This document shows, piece after piece, positions 7,387-7,929 of a stretch of 7,929 nucleotides of DNA. Within the stretch, counting starts at the first letter, position 1. Each line of letters begins with the position of its first letter. Under the pieces are notes generated by a model. The model was not told where the DNA came from. It was given only the letters and a program-made list of their open reading frames with translations, and searched no databases. Source of the stretch: Thermodesulfobacteriota bacterium (GTDB taxonomy: Bacteria > Desulfobacterota > DSM-4660 > Desulfatiglandales > HGW-15); assembly GCA_025454125.1 (NCBI GenBank), contig JALOPA010000139.1, positions 1-7,929 on the forward strand, given 5' to 3'. The translations under genes were made by a program, and so were the position numbers.

Positions 7387-7929
7387 CTATGCCTTGAGCT
7401 GGTGCCTCGGATCCAGCTCATCCCTGAGCCAGTCGCCCAGCAGGTTCCCTCCGAGCACAGTGATGCAAATAGCGATTCCCGGAAACGTCGCGATCCACCA
7501 CGCAAAGGTCAGATAGACTCTTCCGTCCGCGAGCATTCCGCCCCAGGATGCTGTCGGGGGTTTTACTCCCAGGCCCAGAAAGCTCATGGCCGCCTCGAAG
7601 ATGATCATCTTGCCCACGTCCAGCGTGGCCAGAACCACCGCCGTGTTCAGCACGTTGGGCAGGATGTGGACCAGAAGAATGCGCCACCACTTGCAGCCGG
7701 AAATCACCGCCATCTCGATGAACTCCGACTTGGATAGGCTCATGGCCTCGAAACGGACAATCCTCGTGTATCCGACCCACTGGGTAATCCCAAGAACGAT
7801 AATGAGGTTGGTGAGGCTGGGGCCGATGGCGCCGATGATCGCAATGGCGATCAGAATGTAGGGCAAGGAAAGCATCATGTCGGTGAAGCGCATGATGACC
7901 GCATCGATCTTGCCCCCGAAATACCCTGC
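7387..7929 (-). CDS. Peptide ABC importer permease, OppC/DppC type, 5' end cut by window
   Basis: The frame is open to the right edge of the window, giving 181 visible C-terminal residues of a protein that is normally about 280-300 long. The ATG at 7893 is internal: the twelve codons before it encode AGYFGGKIDAVI, which runs straight into the family sequence. Hydrophobic membrane segments are seen at visible residues about 22-36, 40-56, 95-113 and 145-170. The cytoplasmic EAA loop, which contacts the ATPases, reads EMAVISG (72-78) and ends at HILP (88-91). SFLGLGVKPP, typical of DppC/OppC, follows further on. It forms part of the inner-membrane channel. The first permease and the substrate-binding protein are expected further right, outside the window. 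Substrate could be peptides, nickel or another small ligand; the sequence does not decide. Confidence 0.94.
   Translation of the reverse strand, partial: AGYFGGKIDAVIMRFTDMMLSLPYILIAIAIIGAIGPSLTNLIIVLGITQWVGYTRIVRFEAMSLSKSEFIEMAVISGCKWWRILLVHILPNVLNTAVVLATLDVGKMIIFEAAMSFLGLGVKPPTASWGGMLADGRVYLTFAWWIATFPGIAICITVLGGNLLGDWLRDELDPRHQLKA

Noticed and set aside
7891..7893. ATG as the start of the permease gene
   Set aside because: The frame remains open upstream to the window edge and the preceding codons match the permease family, so the true start lies outside the window.

Overview
The window carries three unrelated-looking blocks from a moderately GC-rich bacterial genome. Radical SAM/SPASM peptide-maturase chemistry, a stand-alone Hanks-type kinase, a long helical protein ending in a broken GGDEF fold and an Opp/Dpp transporter together resemble an anaerobic Desulfobacterota or Syntrophobacter-like organism. 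That placement is inferred from protein character only; there is no rRNA or other taxonomic marker here.

Block 1 (9-1967, minus strand) is a 652-residue fusion of a radical SAM/SPASM enzyme with a C-terminal HPr-kinase-related P-loop domain. Both halves are of the kind found in cassettes that modify ribosomally made peptides. A Shine-Dalgarno-like sequence overlaps its stop codon at the window edge, so the operon probably continues to the left of the window.

Block 2 (about 2031-5364, plus strand) is divergent from block 1. A good extended -10 promoter lies at 2031-2060. It is followed by a roughly 190-nt leader that holds a possible 44-codon gene (2109-2243), then a 298-residue Ser/Thr protein kinase (2258-3154), then a 732-residue protein (3166-5364). 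This last protein has a conserved-looking N-terminal domain, a long helical middle and a degenerate GGDEF domain. Spacing between the last two genes is 11 nt, so they look co-transcribed and may form a phospho-signalling module.

Block 3 (5506-7929, minus strand) converges on block 2. It is the 3' part of an oligopeptide/dipeptide ABC importer operon in the order permease (5' end cut by the window), OppD-type ATPase, OppF-type ATPase, with gene gaps of 6 and 0 nt. The OppF-type protein appears to have lost the segment carrying the Q-loop and has an altered signature motif. The 141-nt gap between blocks 2 and 3 can fold into a small multi-hairpin structure.

The most interesting points are the radical SAM/HprK fusion with a possible unannotated small peptide gene beside it, and the OppF subunit missing its Q-loop. 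No tRNA, rRNA, CRISPR array, insertion sequence or transposase was seen.
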